A DNA stretch of 64,000 nucleotides from Pistricoccus aurantiacus (GTDB lineage: Bacteria; Pseudomonadota; Gammaproteobacteria; Pseudomonadales; Halomonadaceae): the NCBI RefSeq assembly GCF_042682565.1, contig NZ_JBHUIC010000003.1. One strand, 5' to 3'. This document shows, in pieces, positions 44,831 through 53,244 of this stretch (position 1 is the stretch's first letter; the number at the start of each line of letters is the position of its first letter). The position numbers and the translations under genes are program-made. The notes beneath the pieces were generated by a model, which saw nothing but the letters and a program-made list of their open reading frames with translations, made no database searches and was not told the DNA's origin.

Positions 44831-46750
44831 ATGTTTCGTTTCTTCGAAACCCTGATTGATCCTTATCCGCAAGCCACGCCGGAGACTCCGCCGCGTGGCT
44901 TGCTCGCGTTTCTGTATCACTATTCGAAGCCGCTGGTACCGCTGCTGATCCTCATGTCGCTGCTCACCGCGGTGATCTCGATCATCGAAGTGCTGTTCTT
45001 CTCCTTCATGGGGGATCTGGTGGACTGGCTGAGTGAAGCGGAGCGAACCGGATTTCTCGCCGAGTATGGCTGGCGACTGGCGGGCATGGCGGCCCTGGCG
45101 CTGGTGCTGTATCCGGTGCTGGTACTGGTGAGATCCCTGGTCACCCATCAGAGCATCTTCGGCAATTACCCGATGCTGGTGCGCTGGCTGGCGCATCGTT
45201 ATCTGCTCGAACAAAGCCTGACGTTCTTTCAGGACGAGTTCGCCGGGCGGGTATCCCAGAAGGTCATGCAGACTGCCTTGGCCATCCGTGAGACGGTGAT
45301 GAAGCTGATGGACGTCTTCGTCTACGTGGCGGTCTATTTCACCGGTGCCCTGTGGCTGATGGGCAATAGCGAACCCTGGCTGATGGCGCCGTTTATCGTA
45401 TGGCTGGCGGGCTATATCGGCCTGATGCGCTATTTCGTGCCCCGGCTGCAGCGCATTTCCAAGGCCCAGGCGGACGCCCGGGCGGAAATGACCGGGCGTG
45501 TCGTCGACAGCTACACCAATATCCAGACCATCAAGCTGTTCGCTCATACCCGCCGCGAGCAGGACTACGCCTTCGAGTCCATGGATGGCTTCATGCAGAC
45601 GGTGCATCGTCAGATGCGTCTGGTGACGCAACTGACGGTTTGCTTGCAGTCCCTCAACTCCCTGCTGTTGGTGGTCATGGCGGGCATCGCCGTGCTGGCC
45701 TGGCATCAGTCTTTGATTTCCCTGGGGGCAATCGCCGTGGCCATCGGCCTGGTGATGCGCCTGCGCATGATGTCCGACTGGATTCTCTGGGAAGTGGCGG
45801 GGCTGTTCGAGAACCTGGGCACCGTGCAGGACGGTATCAATACCATCGCCAACCCGCAGCAGGTCGGCGATGCGCCGGATGCCAGGCAGCTCGACGCGAG
45901 CCGCGGCGAAATCCGTTTCGAGCATGTGCATTTCGGCTACGAGAGTTCAAAGGAGGCTGCGGCTCGCGTCTTCGACGACTTGAATCTGACGCTTCGGCCC
46001 GGCGAGAGAATCGGCCTGATCGGCCGCTCCGGGGCAGGCAAGTCGACCCTGACCAACTTGTTGCTGCGTTTTCACGATCTCGAAGGCGGTCGCATCCTGA
46101 TCGACGATCAGGATATCGCCCGGGTGACTCAGGCCTCCCTGCGCCGACAGATCGGCATGGTCACTCAGGATACGGCGCTGCTGCATCGCTCGATTCGCGA
46201 CAATATCGCCTACGGCAAACCCGGGGCCAGTGAAGCCGAAATCCGCGAAGCGGCCAGGCGTGCCCACGCGCTGGAGTTCATCGAGGATGCCGTAGACGCC
46301 AAGGGCCGTCGTGGCTTCGATGCCCATGTGGGCGAGCGCGGGGTGAAACTCTCCGGCGGACAGCGTCAGCGTATTGCCATCGCCCGGGTGCTGCTCAAGG
46401 ATGCGCCGATCCTGATACTGGACGAGGCGACCTCGGCGCTGGATTCTGAGGTGGAAGCGGCCATTCAGGAGCAGCTTTACACTCTGATGGAGAACAAGAC
46501 GGTGATCGCCATCGCCCACCGGCTTTCCACCATCGCCATGCTCGATCGCCTGGTGGTCATGGACCGCGGGCGGATCAAGGAGACCGGCACCCATGCGGAA
46601 CTGCTGGCGCTCGATGGACTCTACGCGATGCTGTGGCGACGCCAGTCCGGCGGGTTCTTGGGTGAAGAGTCTCAGGAAGAAGAGCCTCAAGATGGGAAAT
46701 CTCAGGACGAAGTGCAACGCACCTCCAGCACGCTTTTTTCCTTTAAATGA
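44831..46750 (+). CDS. ABC exporter half-transporter (fused permease and ATPase)
   Basis: The 639 residues have six transmembrane helices (about 35-330). The ATPase domain has Walker [10 protein letters not shown], signature LSGGQRQR, Walker [13 protein letters not shown] and the H-loop IAHRLS. A charged Glu/Gln/Asp tail of ~35 residues ends the protein. It resembles the MsbA/multidrug group that works as homodimers; the substrate is unknown. Its stop overlaps the start of the next ABC ATPase gene (ATGA), so three ABC genes form one operon. The tail [14 protein letters not shown] looks like a recent low-complexity addition. Confidence 0.9.
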   Translation: MFRFFETLIDPYPQATPETPPRGLLAFLYHYSKPLVPLLILMSLLTAVISIIEVLFFSFMGDLVDWLSEAERTGFLAEYGWRLAGMAALALVLYPVLVLVRSLVTHQSIFGNYPMLVRWLAHRYLLEQSLTFFQDEFAGRVSQKVMQTALAIRETVMKLMDVFVYVAVYFTGALWLMGNSEPWLMAPFIVWLAGYIGLMRYFVPRLQRISKAQADARAEMTGRVVDSYTNIQTIKLFAHTRREQDYAFESMDGFMQTVHRQMRLVTQLTVCLQSLNSLLLVVMAGIAVLAWHQSLISLGAIAVAIGLVMRLRMMSDWILWEVAGLFENLGTVQDGINTIANPQQVGDAPDARQLDASRGEIRFEHVHFGYESSKEAAARVFDDLNLTLRPGERIGLIGRSGAGKSTLTNLLLRFHDLEGGRILIDDQDIARVTQASLRRQIGMVTQDTALLHRSIRDNIAYGKPGASEAEIREAARRAHALEFIEDAVDAKGRRGFDAHVGERGVKLSGGQRQRIAIARVLLKDAPILILDEATSALDSEVEAAIQEQLYTLMENKTVIAIAHRLSTIAMLDRLVVMDRGRIKETGTHAELLALDGLYAMLWRRQSGGFLGEESQEEEPQDGKSQDEVQRTSSTLFSFK

Positions 46751-47694
46751 ACAAGAGAGATGCTATGCAGCCGGCCATTCGTGTCGCGGCACTATCCAAA
46801 ACCTACGATTCCGGCTTCCAGGCGTTGAAGAACGTCGATCTCGACGTGCGTTCCGGTGAAATCTTCGCGCTGCTCGGGCCCAACGGGGCGGGCAAGACCA
46901 CCTTGATCAGCATCATCTGCGGCCTGGTCAACCCGACTTCTGGCCAGGTATGGGCGGATGGCTACGATATCGAGAAGGATTACCGGGCGGCGCGTTCGCG
47001 AATCGGCCTGGTGCCTCAGGAATTGACCAGCGAAGCCTTCGAGACAGTCTGGGCCACGGTGAACTTCAGTCGCGGTCTGTTCGGCAAGCCGCCGAATTCT
47101 GCCTATCTCGAGAAGGTGCTCAAGTCCCTGGCGCTGTGGGACAAGCGCAACAACAAGCTGATCACCCTGTCCGGCGGCATGAAGCGCCGGGTGCTGATCG
47201 CCAAGGCGCTGTCCCATGAGCCACGGATCCTGTTTCTCGACGAACCCACTGCCGGGGTGGATGTGGAGCTGCGCCGGGAAATGTGGGACGTGGTGCGACG
47301 GCTGCGGGAAGATGGCGTCACCATCATCCTTACCACCCACTATATCGAGGAAGCCGAGGAAATGGCGGATCGCATCGGCGTGATTCGCAACGGCGAGATC
47401 ATCCTGGTCCGGGAAAAACATGAGCTGATGCGCCAGCTTGGCCGCAAGCAGCTGACCCTGCATCTGCCGGAACCCCTGGAATACATCCCGGACGCTCTGG
47501 ACAAACACGAACTGGAGCTTGGCGATGGCGGCTTAGCGCTGATCTACACCTACGATGCCACGAGCCATCAGCGTACCGGCATCACCCGCTTGCTGGCGGA
47601 CGTGCGGGAGGCGGGTATCCAGTTCAAGGACCTGCATACGGAACAGAGTTCCCTGGAAGATATTTTCGTCAGTCTGGTCAAGGAGCCTTCATGA
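46747..47694 (+). CDS. ABC transporter ATP-binding protein, YadG-like
   Basis: The 315 residues contain Walker [10 protein letters not shown], signature LSGGMKRR and Walker [15 protein letters not shown]-terminal ~80-residue regulatory domain follows, as in ABC-2 transport ATPases (YadG, NodI, drug exporters). The ATG at 46747 overlaps the previous gene. A second ATG at 46765 is also possible. It pairs with the membrane protein encoded immediately downstream, with which it overlaps by four bases. Confidence 0.92.
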   Translation: MNKRDAMQPAIRVAALSKTYDSGFQALKNVDLDVRSGEIFALLGPNGAGKTTLISIICGLVNPTSGQVWADGYDIEKDYRAARSRIGLVPQELTSEAFETVWATVNFSRGLFGKPPNSAYLEKVLKSLALWDKRNNKLITLSGGMKRRVLIAKALSHEPRILFLDEPTAGVDVELRREMWDVVRRLREDGVTIILTTHYIEEAEEMADRIGVIRNGEIILVREKHELMRQLGRKQLTLHLPEPLEYIPDALDKHELELGDGGLALIYTYDATSHQRTGITRLLADVREAGIQFKDLHTEQSSLEDIFVSLVKEPS

Positions 47695-48452
47695 ACCTGC
47701 GCGCGGTTCACGCCATCTACCGTTTCGAAATGGGTCGCACGATGCGTACCCTGCTGCAGAGCATCGTCTCACCGGTGATTTCCACCTCGCTTTACTTCGT
47801 GGTATTCGGCTCGGCGATCGGCTCGCGTATTACCGAGGTCGAAGGGGTCAGCTACGGCGCCTTCATCGTGCCGGGTCTGATCATGCTGATGCTGTTGACC
47901 CAGAGCGTGTCCAACGCCTCTTTCGGCATCTTTTTTCCACGCTTTTCCGGCACCATCTACGAACTGCTTTCCGCCCCGGTGTCCTATTTCGAGATCGTGA
48001 TGGGCTATGTGGGCGCCGCCGCCAGCAAGTCCATCGTGTTAGGCTTGATCATCCTCGGCACCGCGAATTTCTTCGTGCCGCTTTCCATCGCTCATCCGCT
48101 GTGGATGCTGCTCTTTCTGGTGCTGACGGCACTGACCTTCAGCCTGCTGGGGTTCATCATCGGCATCTGGGCGGAAGGCTTCGACAAGCTCCAGGTGGTG
48201 CCCTTACTGGTGATCACGCCGCTGACCTTTCTCGGTGGAACCTTCTATTCCATCGACATGCTGCCGCCTTTCTGGCAAACCGTCACGCTATTCAATCCGG
48301 TGGTCTATCTGGTCAGCGGCTTTCGCTGGAGTTTCTATGGCATCAGCGACGTCAGTCTCTGGGCGAGCGTCGGCATGGTACTGCTGTTCATGGCCTTGAG
48401 CCTTGTCATCGTCGCCTGGATCTTTAAAACGGGCTATCGGCTCAAGCCCTGA
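47691..48452 (+). CDS. ABC-2 type permease, YadH-like
   Basis: The 253 residues form six transmembrane helices of the ABC-2 (YadH/NodJ) family. Segments include [31 protein letters not shown] and [32 protein letters not shown], the typical last loop. It pairs with the ATPase just upstream to export an unidentified hydrophobic compound. It overlaps that gene by ATGA. Confidence 0.92.
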   Translation: MNLRAVHAIYRFEMGRTMRTLLQSIVSPVISTSLYFVVFGSAIGSRITEVEGVSYGAFIVPGLIMLMLLTQSVSNASFGIFFPRFSGTIYELLSAPVSYFEIVMGYVGAAASKSIVLGLIILGTANFFVPLSIAHPLWMLLFLVLTALTFSLLGFIIGIWAEGFDKLQVVPLLVITPLTFLGGTFYSIDMLPPFWQTVTLFNPVVYLVSGFRWSFYGISDVSLWASVGMVLLFMALSLVIVAWIFKTGYRLKP

Positions 48453-48514
48453 ACCATGAACCCAAGACGCGACTACGCTGTCGGATGCTTGAACTCACGG
48501 ATAGGCGATTTTTC

Positions 48515-48973
48515 ATGCTCGACTCGATTCAGCGATTTTTTCAGCAGGCCTTGACGGTTCCCTCATCGGAAGAGTCTACCTTGACCCTGGAGCTGGCGGC
48601 GGCAGTCTTGCTTTGCGAGATCGTGCGTGCGGACTATCACAGGGACGAGGCGGAGCTTGCGGCGCTGCGAGAAACGCTCAAGAGGCGTTACAGGCTTTCC
48701 GATACGGCGGTCGAGGAGTTGATGAGCCTGGCGGCGCAGGAAGTCGAAGAGGCGGTGGATCATCATCGTTTCGTATCGCTGCTCAACGAGCACTACAGTG
48801 AGCAGCAGCGCTTTGCTCTGGTGGAATCCATGTGGCGTCTGGCCTACGCGGATGGCGAACTCGATCCTCTGGAAGAGCACCGGATTCGCCGCCTGGCGGA
48901 CCTTTTGTTCTTGAGCCACGGCGATTTCATTCGCGCCAAGCTGCGAGTGCAGAAAGAGTTGAACAGGATCTGA
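48515..48973 (+). CDS. TerB-like tellurite-resistance family protein
   Basis: The 152 residues are an all-helical TerB/DjlA-type fold. Acidic helix repeats carry metal-like positions: LLCEIVRADYHRDEAELAALRETL and ESMWRLAYADGELDPLEEHRIRRLADLL, with the Asp-Gly-Glu-Leu-Asp pattern that is the family hallmark. No other ter genes are nearby. I use ATG 48515. An earlier ATG at 48485 has no better ribosome-binding site. It converges with the YihY gene (five bases apart) and follows the ABC operon, perhaps co-transcribed. Confidence 0.85.
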   Translation: MLDSIQRFFQQALTVPSSEESTLTLELAAAVLLCEIVRADYHRDEAELAALRETLKRRYRLSDTAVEELMSLAAQEVEEAVDHHRFVSLLNEHYSEQQRFALVESMWRLAYADGELDPLEEHRIRRLADLLFLSHGDFIRAKLRVQKELNRI

Positions 48974-48977
48974 CGCT

Positions 48978-49886
48978 TCAGGCCGCCTCCGGGGCGGTAG
49001 CGGTCGGCTTGGCGTACCAGGGCAGGCCATGATTGTCGTTGTACTCGAGTTCGGCGATAACCTGCGCCCCCAGCAGCAGGATGACCGCGCCGATTTCGAG
49101 ACTCAACAGCACGATGATGATGGTAGCCAGCGAACCATAGACGGCGTTGACGAAGGAAATGTTGGCGAAATACCCCACCAGTATCAGACGTACCCCTTCC
49201 CAGAGCAGCGCTGCCACGAAACCACCGATCAAGGCGCGATTCATCGAGATCTTGGCGACCGGCAGCACCTTGTAGATAGCGCTGAACAGCAGGAACAAGC
49301 CGATGAAGCTGAACAGGCTCAGCAGCCAGGTCGAGATATTGGCGAAGGGAAAATGCGACGCGAAGATCAGATCCAGCAGCGTATCCAGAGCGTCGATGGT
49401 CGATACCAGCACCGTCAAGCCCAGAAGTCCGCTTCCCAGCACCATGATGAAGGCGTAAGGCAGCAAGACAGAAATCCACATACGCCGCTTCTTGGGAATC
49501 TCCAGACGCCGAAAGATGATGGCGAAGGAGTCTTCCAGCATGCGAAAGGCAAAGGAGCTGAAGACAAAAAGTACCAATATACCCAGCAGACCGGTTTTCT
49601 CCGGTGAGTCCAGCAGGGCCCGCACCGCTTCCTGTATGACATCCGCATGAGAAGGAGCCAGATGGCGGGCCTGGAAGTCGATGATTTCCAGCATGCGATC
49701 CTCGGCGACGATATGAGTCAGTGTGACGCTCAAAACCGCGAATAATGGAACGATGGAAAGCAGAACGTTGTAGCCGACTCCGCCCGCCAGCAGAATGCCG
49801 CGGTTGGCAAAGAAGCGGCCAATGACCCGCCAGCAGAAACGCAGCAGACGACTGACTAGTTGCCCGGCTTCGTCGCGTTTTACCAT
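48978..49886 (-). CDS. YihY/BrkB-family inner-membrane protein
   Basis: The 302 residues form six transmembrane helices of the YihY (virulence factor BrkB) family. Segments include FFANRGILLAGGVGYNVLLSIVPLFAVL, LLLFSAIYKVLPVAKISMNRALIGGFVAALLWE and the terminal SLEIGAVILLLGAQVIAELE. The family's function is unsettled; historic 'ribonuclease BN' naming is not supported. ATG 49886 has AGGA eight bases upstream. The frame stays open for another 78 codons but without coding features. Confidence 0.9.
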   Translation of the reverse strand: MVKRDEAGQLVSRLLRFCWRVIGRFFANRGILLAGGVGYNVLLSIVPLFAVLSVTLTHIVAEDRMLEIIDFQARHLAPSHADVIQEAVRALLDSPEKTGLLGILVLFVFSSFAFRMLEDSFAIIFRRLEIPKKRRMWISVLLPYAFIMVLGSGLLGLTVLVSTIDALDTLLDLIFASHFPFANISTWLLSLFSFIGLFLLFSAIYKVLPVAKISMNRALIGGFVAALLWEGVRLILVGYFANISFVNAVYGSLATIIIVLLSLEIGAVILLLGAQVIAELEYNDNHGLPWYAKPTATAPEAA

Positions 49887-50218
49887 CGAAAAGATCCTGA
49901 TGAAAAGTCTGATGAATAAGGCTGGCTTATGAAGGATTGCTGTAGCGTGTAGAGCAAGTTTAACGCCATGATAGGCATCAAATCCCATTGCGTGCCATGT
50001 TTCTGAAGGGATCATGGGATTTACAGGGCCAGATCTGCTCCGGGAAGTCAGGCAGGTTACGCTGAGGATGTCTTGTTCCGGGTGGGTAGGCTTATACTGT
50101 AAGCGCACGTAAAAATGCATTGCGTTTTGAATGCATGGTTTTCAATGCATGGCTTTCAATGCATGGTTCTCAAAAAGAGTGCAGGACTCTAGTCGCAACT
50201 TCGTAGGGAGAAAAAGGC
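49887..50218. other. 332-base divergent intergenic region with tandem ATGCAT repeats
   Basis: No gene is supported. The left half should hold the minus-strand yihY promoter. The right half contains a TTATACTGT-like stretch near 50092 and three tandem 14-base repeats at 50125-50166, just before the coiled-coil gene. Confidence 0.6.
50125..50166 (+). repeat. three tandem 14-bp repeats containing ATGCAT
   Basis: The units are TTTTGAATGCATGG, TTTTCAATGCATGG and CTTTCAATGCATGG. Each holds the palindrome ATGCAT, and a fourth ATGCAT lies at 50115-50120. The array ends 52 bases before the start codon of the coiled-coil gene, inside its leader or promoter. Confidence 0.85.
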
Positions 50219-51421
50219 ATGGCGAATATGACGATGGGCCAGCTGTTCAAGGACAATCGTGTCCGCGTTCTGGCAGTGGTCGCCGTGGTGGCGATTCTAT
50301 ACGCCTTGTACGCAAGCTCGAGTGCGGGATCGGCTCGCCAGGAAGCAGAACGCTTGGATGCTCGAGTCGCGGAGCTCGAGGATCAGAACCAGACCATCAA
50401 GTCACAGTTGGGAGAAATACAAGAGCAGAATGCATCCCTGCAATCCCAGGTAGCAACCTTCGAGGATTCCCAGGAGAGCCTGGAAGCGTCCAGGGCGCGG
50501 GCCGAGGAGCTGGATCAGCAGAACCAGCAGGCGCAAGAAGAACTGCAACAGGTCAATCAGCAGGTTGCCGAGGCGAAAAAGCAGCAGGAGCAACAGCAAG
50601 CCGAGTTTCAACAGCAAGCCAAGCAGCGCCAATCTGAGTTGCAGAACAACATTCAGCAGCAACAGGAGCAGCTGGAGCAGGTTTCCAGCAAACTCAACGC
50701 TCAGCAAGACCAGCTGGAGCAGCGTCAAAAGCAACTTGACGAGTTGAAGACGGACTCGCAGCAGGTCGTCGAGCAGCGCGACGAGGCCCAGCAGGAACTC
50801 GACAAGCTGCAGGAGGATATTGCCAAGGCGGAGGGGCGCCAAAAGGAATTGACAACGCGCATCGAGGATCACCAGGCCCGTCTTGAAAAGCTGCAAGAGC
50901 AGATCAAGGAGCAGGAAAAAGCGTTGGCAAAGGTCCAGGGCGATGTCGAAACTGCCAAGCGCAACCAGCAGCAGGTTCAGCAGGAACTGGAAAAGGCACG
51001 CGAACAGGCCAAGCAGGCCAAACAGCAGGTCGATGAAGCCGAAAAGCGGCTCGCCACGCTTGACGAGCAGCGCAGCCAACGTCGCGATCAGGTGCAGAAG
51101 CTCGAGTCACAGCTGCTTCAGTGGCGCCAGACCCTGAACCAGATGGATGTGAGCGCCGACGATGGTGCGTCGCAGGGAGCGGACAAGGCGCAGGGCAAGA
51201 GCGCATCCCAAGGCGATAAGCCAAAGTCGGATCAGGCCAAGCAGAAGGAGAGCCAGCAAAAGGATCAGCAAAGCGACAAGTCAAAGCAGGATCAGGCCAA
51301 GCAGTCGAAAGATTCACAGGATGCTAAGCAAGATCCCAAGCAGCAAGGCAAGGCCCAGCAGGAGAAAGACAAGCAGCAAAAGTCCTCGAATCAGGGCGAT
51401 AATCAGTCATCTTCCCAATAG
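50219..51421 (+). CDS. Gln-rich coiled-coil membrane-anchored protein
   Basis: The 400 residues have a single N-terminal transmembrane helix (residues ~15-33). A continuous predicted coiled coil runs from about 40 to 310, extremely rich in Gln and Glu (QQQQEQLEQ, QQVQQEL). The tail of ~90 residues is a disordered low-complexity mix of Lys, Gln, Ser and Asp (SDKSKQDQAKQSKDSQ). There is no catalytic motif. The topology suggests a long rod in the periplasm or cytoplasm tethered to the inner membrane. Its function and family are not recognised. AGGGAGAAAAAGGC precedes the ATG, and a strong terminator follows. Base composition (CAG/AAG runs) differs from its neighbours because of the repeats. Confidence 0.82.
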   Translation: MANMTMGQLFKDNRVRVLAVVAVVAILYALYASSSAGSARQEAERLDARVAELEDQNQTIKSQLGEIQEQNASLQSQVATFEDSQESLEASRARAEELDQQNQQAQEELQQVNQQVAEAKKQQEQQQAEFQQQAKQRQSELQNNIQQQQEQLEQVSSKLNAQQDQLEQRQKQLDELKTDSQQVVEQRDEAQQELDKLQEDIAKAEGRQKELTTRIEDHQARLEKLQEQIKEQEKALAKVQGDVETAKRNQQQVQQELEKAREQAKQAKQQVDEAEKRLATLDEQRSQRRDQVQKLESQLLQWRQTLNQMDVSADDGASQGADKAQGKSASQGDKPKSDQAKQKESQQKDQQSDKSKQDQAKQSKDSQDAKQDPKQQGKAQQEKDKQQKSSNQGDNQSSSQ

Positions 51422-51444
51422 CTTGTTTGTCAAGTCGTAAAACC

Positions 51445-51471
51445 AGAAGCCAGGCTAGCCTGGCTTCTTTT
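51445..51471 (+). terminator. intrinsic terminator after coiled-coil gene
   Basis: The 24-base perfect palindrome has arms AGAAGCCAGGCT (51445-51456) and AGCCTGGCTTCT (51457-51468). It is followed by TTTCC and located 24 bases after the stop. Confidence 0.85.
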
Positions 51472-51480
51472 CCATGGTTT

Positions 51481-51516
51481 CAAAATAAAATATCGTTTCA
51501 AGATAAAATATCGCTT
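51481..51516 (+). repeat. two tandem 18-bp AT-rich repeats before apbC
   Basis: CAAAATAAAATATCGTTT and CAAGATAAAATATCGCTT abut directly and end eight bases before the apbC ATG (51525). They form the whole leader of apbC after the preceding terminator. Confidence 0.8.
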
Positions 51517-51524
51517 CAAGACCA

Positions 51525-52343
51525 ATGAAACAGGAGCCCATCGTGATCAAGGGAGTCAAACATATCGTCGCCGTGGCATCCGGCAAGGGCGGAGTAGGAA
51601 AATCCACCGTGACCGTCAACCTGGCCTTGGCTACCGCTGCGCAAGGCTACCGGGTAGGTTTGCTGGACGCGGATATCTATGGTCCCAGCCAGGCGCAGAT
51701 GCTGGGGATCGGTGAGGGGGTGCGTCCTCAGCAGGCGGGAGAGAACCGTTTCAAGCCGCTTGAGGCTCATGGCATCCAGGCCATGTCCATGGCGTTTCTG
51801 GTGGATACTACCGAACCGATGGTGTGGCGTGGACCGATGGTGGCCGGCGCCTTCCAGCAGTTGCTCACGCAGACCGCCTGGCAGGACGTGGATTATCTGT
51901 TTATCGACATGCCGCCGGGTACCGGAGATATCCAACTGACGCTTTCTCAGAAGGCGCCGGTTTCCGGGGCGGTCATTGTCACCACGCCCCAGGATATCGC
52001 GCTGCTGGATGCGCGCAAGGGTATCGAGATGTTCCGTAAGGTCAATGTGCCTGTTCTGGGTATCGTCGAGAACATGAGTCTGCATGTCTGCTCGAACTGT
52101 GGCCATCAGGAACCGATCTTCGGTGAAGGTGGCGGCGAGCGCATCGCGGCGCAGTACGATACCCAGCTGTTGGGGCAGTTGCCACTATCCATGGCAGTAA
52201 GGCAGCAGGCGGACGGCGGGCGCCCGACAGTAATCGCGGAACCGAATAGCCCAGTCGCCGAGACCTTCCGACACATCGCTCAGGCCGTCGTCACGGGAGT
52301 GGAGTCTCAGCAGGAAGAAGGCCCGCAAATTTCCTTCGAATGA
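51525..52343 (+). CDS. apbC: Mrp/ApbC iron-sulfur carrier ATPase
   Basis: The 272 residues carry the deviant Walker A GKGGVGKST (residues 20-28). DADIYGPSQ and the Mrp signature DYLFIDMPPGTGDIQLTL follow, with the [Fe-S]-carrying Cys pair CSNC late in the protein. The N-terminal MIP18/DUF59 domain of longer Mrp proteins is absent. The family loads Fe-S clusters on apoproteins. A Shine-Dalgarno is not obvious before ATG 51525. A GTG at 51543, preceded by CAGGAG, would give a protein six residues shorter and is a realistic alternative. A terminator at 52414 separates it from dcd. Confidence 0.93.
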   Translation: MKQEPIVIKGVKHIVAVASGKGGVGKSTVTVNLALATAAQGYRVGLLDADIYGPSQAQMLGIGEGVRPQQAGENRFKPLEAHGIQAMSMAFLVDTTEPMVWRGPMVAGAFQQLLTQTAWQDVDYLFIDMPPGTGDIQLTLSQKAPVSGAVIVTTPQDIALLDARKGIEMFRKVNVPVLGIVENMSLHVCSNCGHQEPIFGEGGGERIAAQYDTQLLGQLPLSMAVRQQADGGRPTVIAEPNSPVAETFRHIAQAVVTGVESQQEEGPQISFE

Positions 52344-52413
52344 GTGCCGCTGTGATTCGTGCGTTTTCTTCGGTGTCGGCTTGCGTCAACGCTGTCCAAG
52401 GTCTATGCCTATT

Positions 52414-52449
52414 CGGGGCGGTTGGTTATCATGTTCGCCCCGTTTTTTT
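52414..52449 (+). terminator. intrinsic terminator between apbC and dcd
   Basis: Arms CGGGGCG (52414-52420) and CGCCCCG (52436-52442) enclose a 15-base loop. They are followed by seven T. It ends 15 bases before the dcd ATG, so dcd needs either its own promoter upstream of the hairpin or attenuation control. Confidence 0.85.
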
Positions 52450-52463
52450 CTAGGACGTCCTCG

Positions 52464-53030
52464 ATGAGTATCAAATCCGACCGCTGGATTCGCCGAATGG
52501 TAGAACAGCACGGCATGATCGAGCCTTTCGAGGCGGATCAGGTGCGCTACGTCAACGATCAGCGGGTCATTTCCTACGGGACGTCAAGCTACGGTTATGA
52601 TGTGCGCTGTGCGGACGAGTTCAAGGTGTTCACCAACATTCACTCTGCGGTGGTCGATCCCAAGAACTTCGACGACAAGAGCTTCGTGGACGTGAAAGGT
52701 GATGCGTGCGTGATTCCCCCCAACTCCTTTGCCCTGGCTCGCACCGTGGAATATTTTCGAATTCCCCGTAGCGTCTTGACCATCTGTCTGGGCAAGTCCA
52801 CCTATGCGCGCTGCGGCATCATCGTCAACGTCACGCCGCTTGAGCCGGAATGGGAAGGTCACGTGACCCTGGAGTTTTCCAATACCACGAATCTCCCCGC
52901 CAGGATCTACGCCAACGAAGGCGTCGCGCAGATGCTGTTTCTGGAATCCGACGAAGTTTGCGAGACTTCATACAAGGATCGCAACGGCAAGTACATGGGT
53001 CAGCGCGGCGTGACTCTGCCGCGGGCCTGA
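52464..53030 (+). CDS. dcd: dCTP deaminase
   Basis: The 188 residues begin [22 protein letters not shown], with [34 protein letters not shown] (active-site Ser-Arg region) and [20 protein letters not shown], which includes the catalytic Glu. The length agrees with bacterial Dcd. It deaminates dCTP to dUTP for thymidylate synthesis. The start is set at ATG 52464 with AGGAC upstream. The palindrome AGGACGTCCT covers the ribosome-binding site. Confidence 0.96.
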   Translation: MSIKSDRWIRRMVEQHGMIEPFEADQVRYVNDQRVISYGTSSYGYDVRCADEFKVFTNIHSAVVDPKNFDDKSFVDVKGDACVIPPNSFALARTVEYFRIPRSVLTICLGKSTYARCGIIVNVTPLEPEWEGHVTLEFSNTTNLPARIYANEGVAQMLFLESDEVCETSYKDRNGKYMGQRGVTLPRA

Positions 53031-53244
53031 GCGTTTTTACCCTGCCGCAGACCCGTTTCACGAAGGCGCCCAGGCGCCTGTCTGACGACGGCTATTGCCA
53101 GAAATAACGACGGTAATAACGTCAGTCTATTATATTGCACTGCAACAAGCTGTTATACTGTCGGCATATCGCTGATTTTCCTTGCCTGTTTGTTTCAGTG
53201 CTGCGGGAGGTCAGCGGCTCTTATTCTTCAACGGGAGGCTAGCC

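Noticed and set aside
50125..50166. CRISPR array
   Set aside because: The repeats are 14 bp, directly abutting with no spacers, and no cas gene is present.
53064..53079. Hairpin AGGCGCC/GGCGCCT after dcd as a terminator
   Set aside because: The two-base loop is too tight and no T tract follows, so it is not a credible intrinsic terminator.
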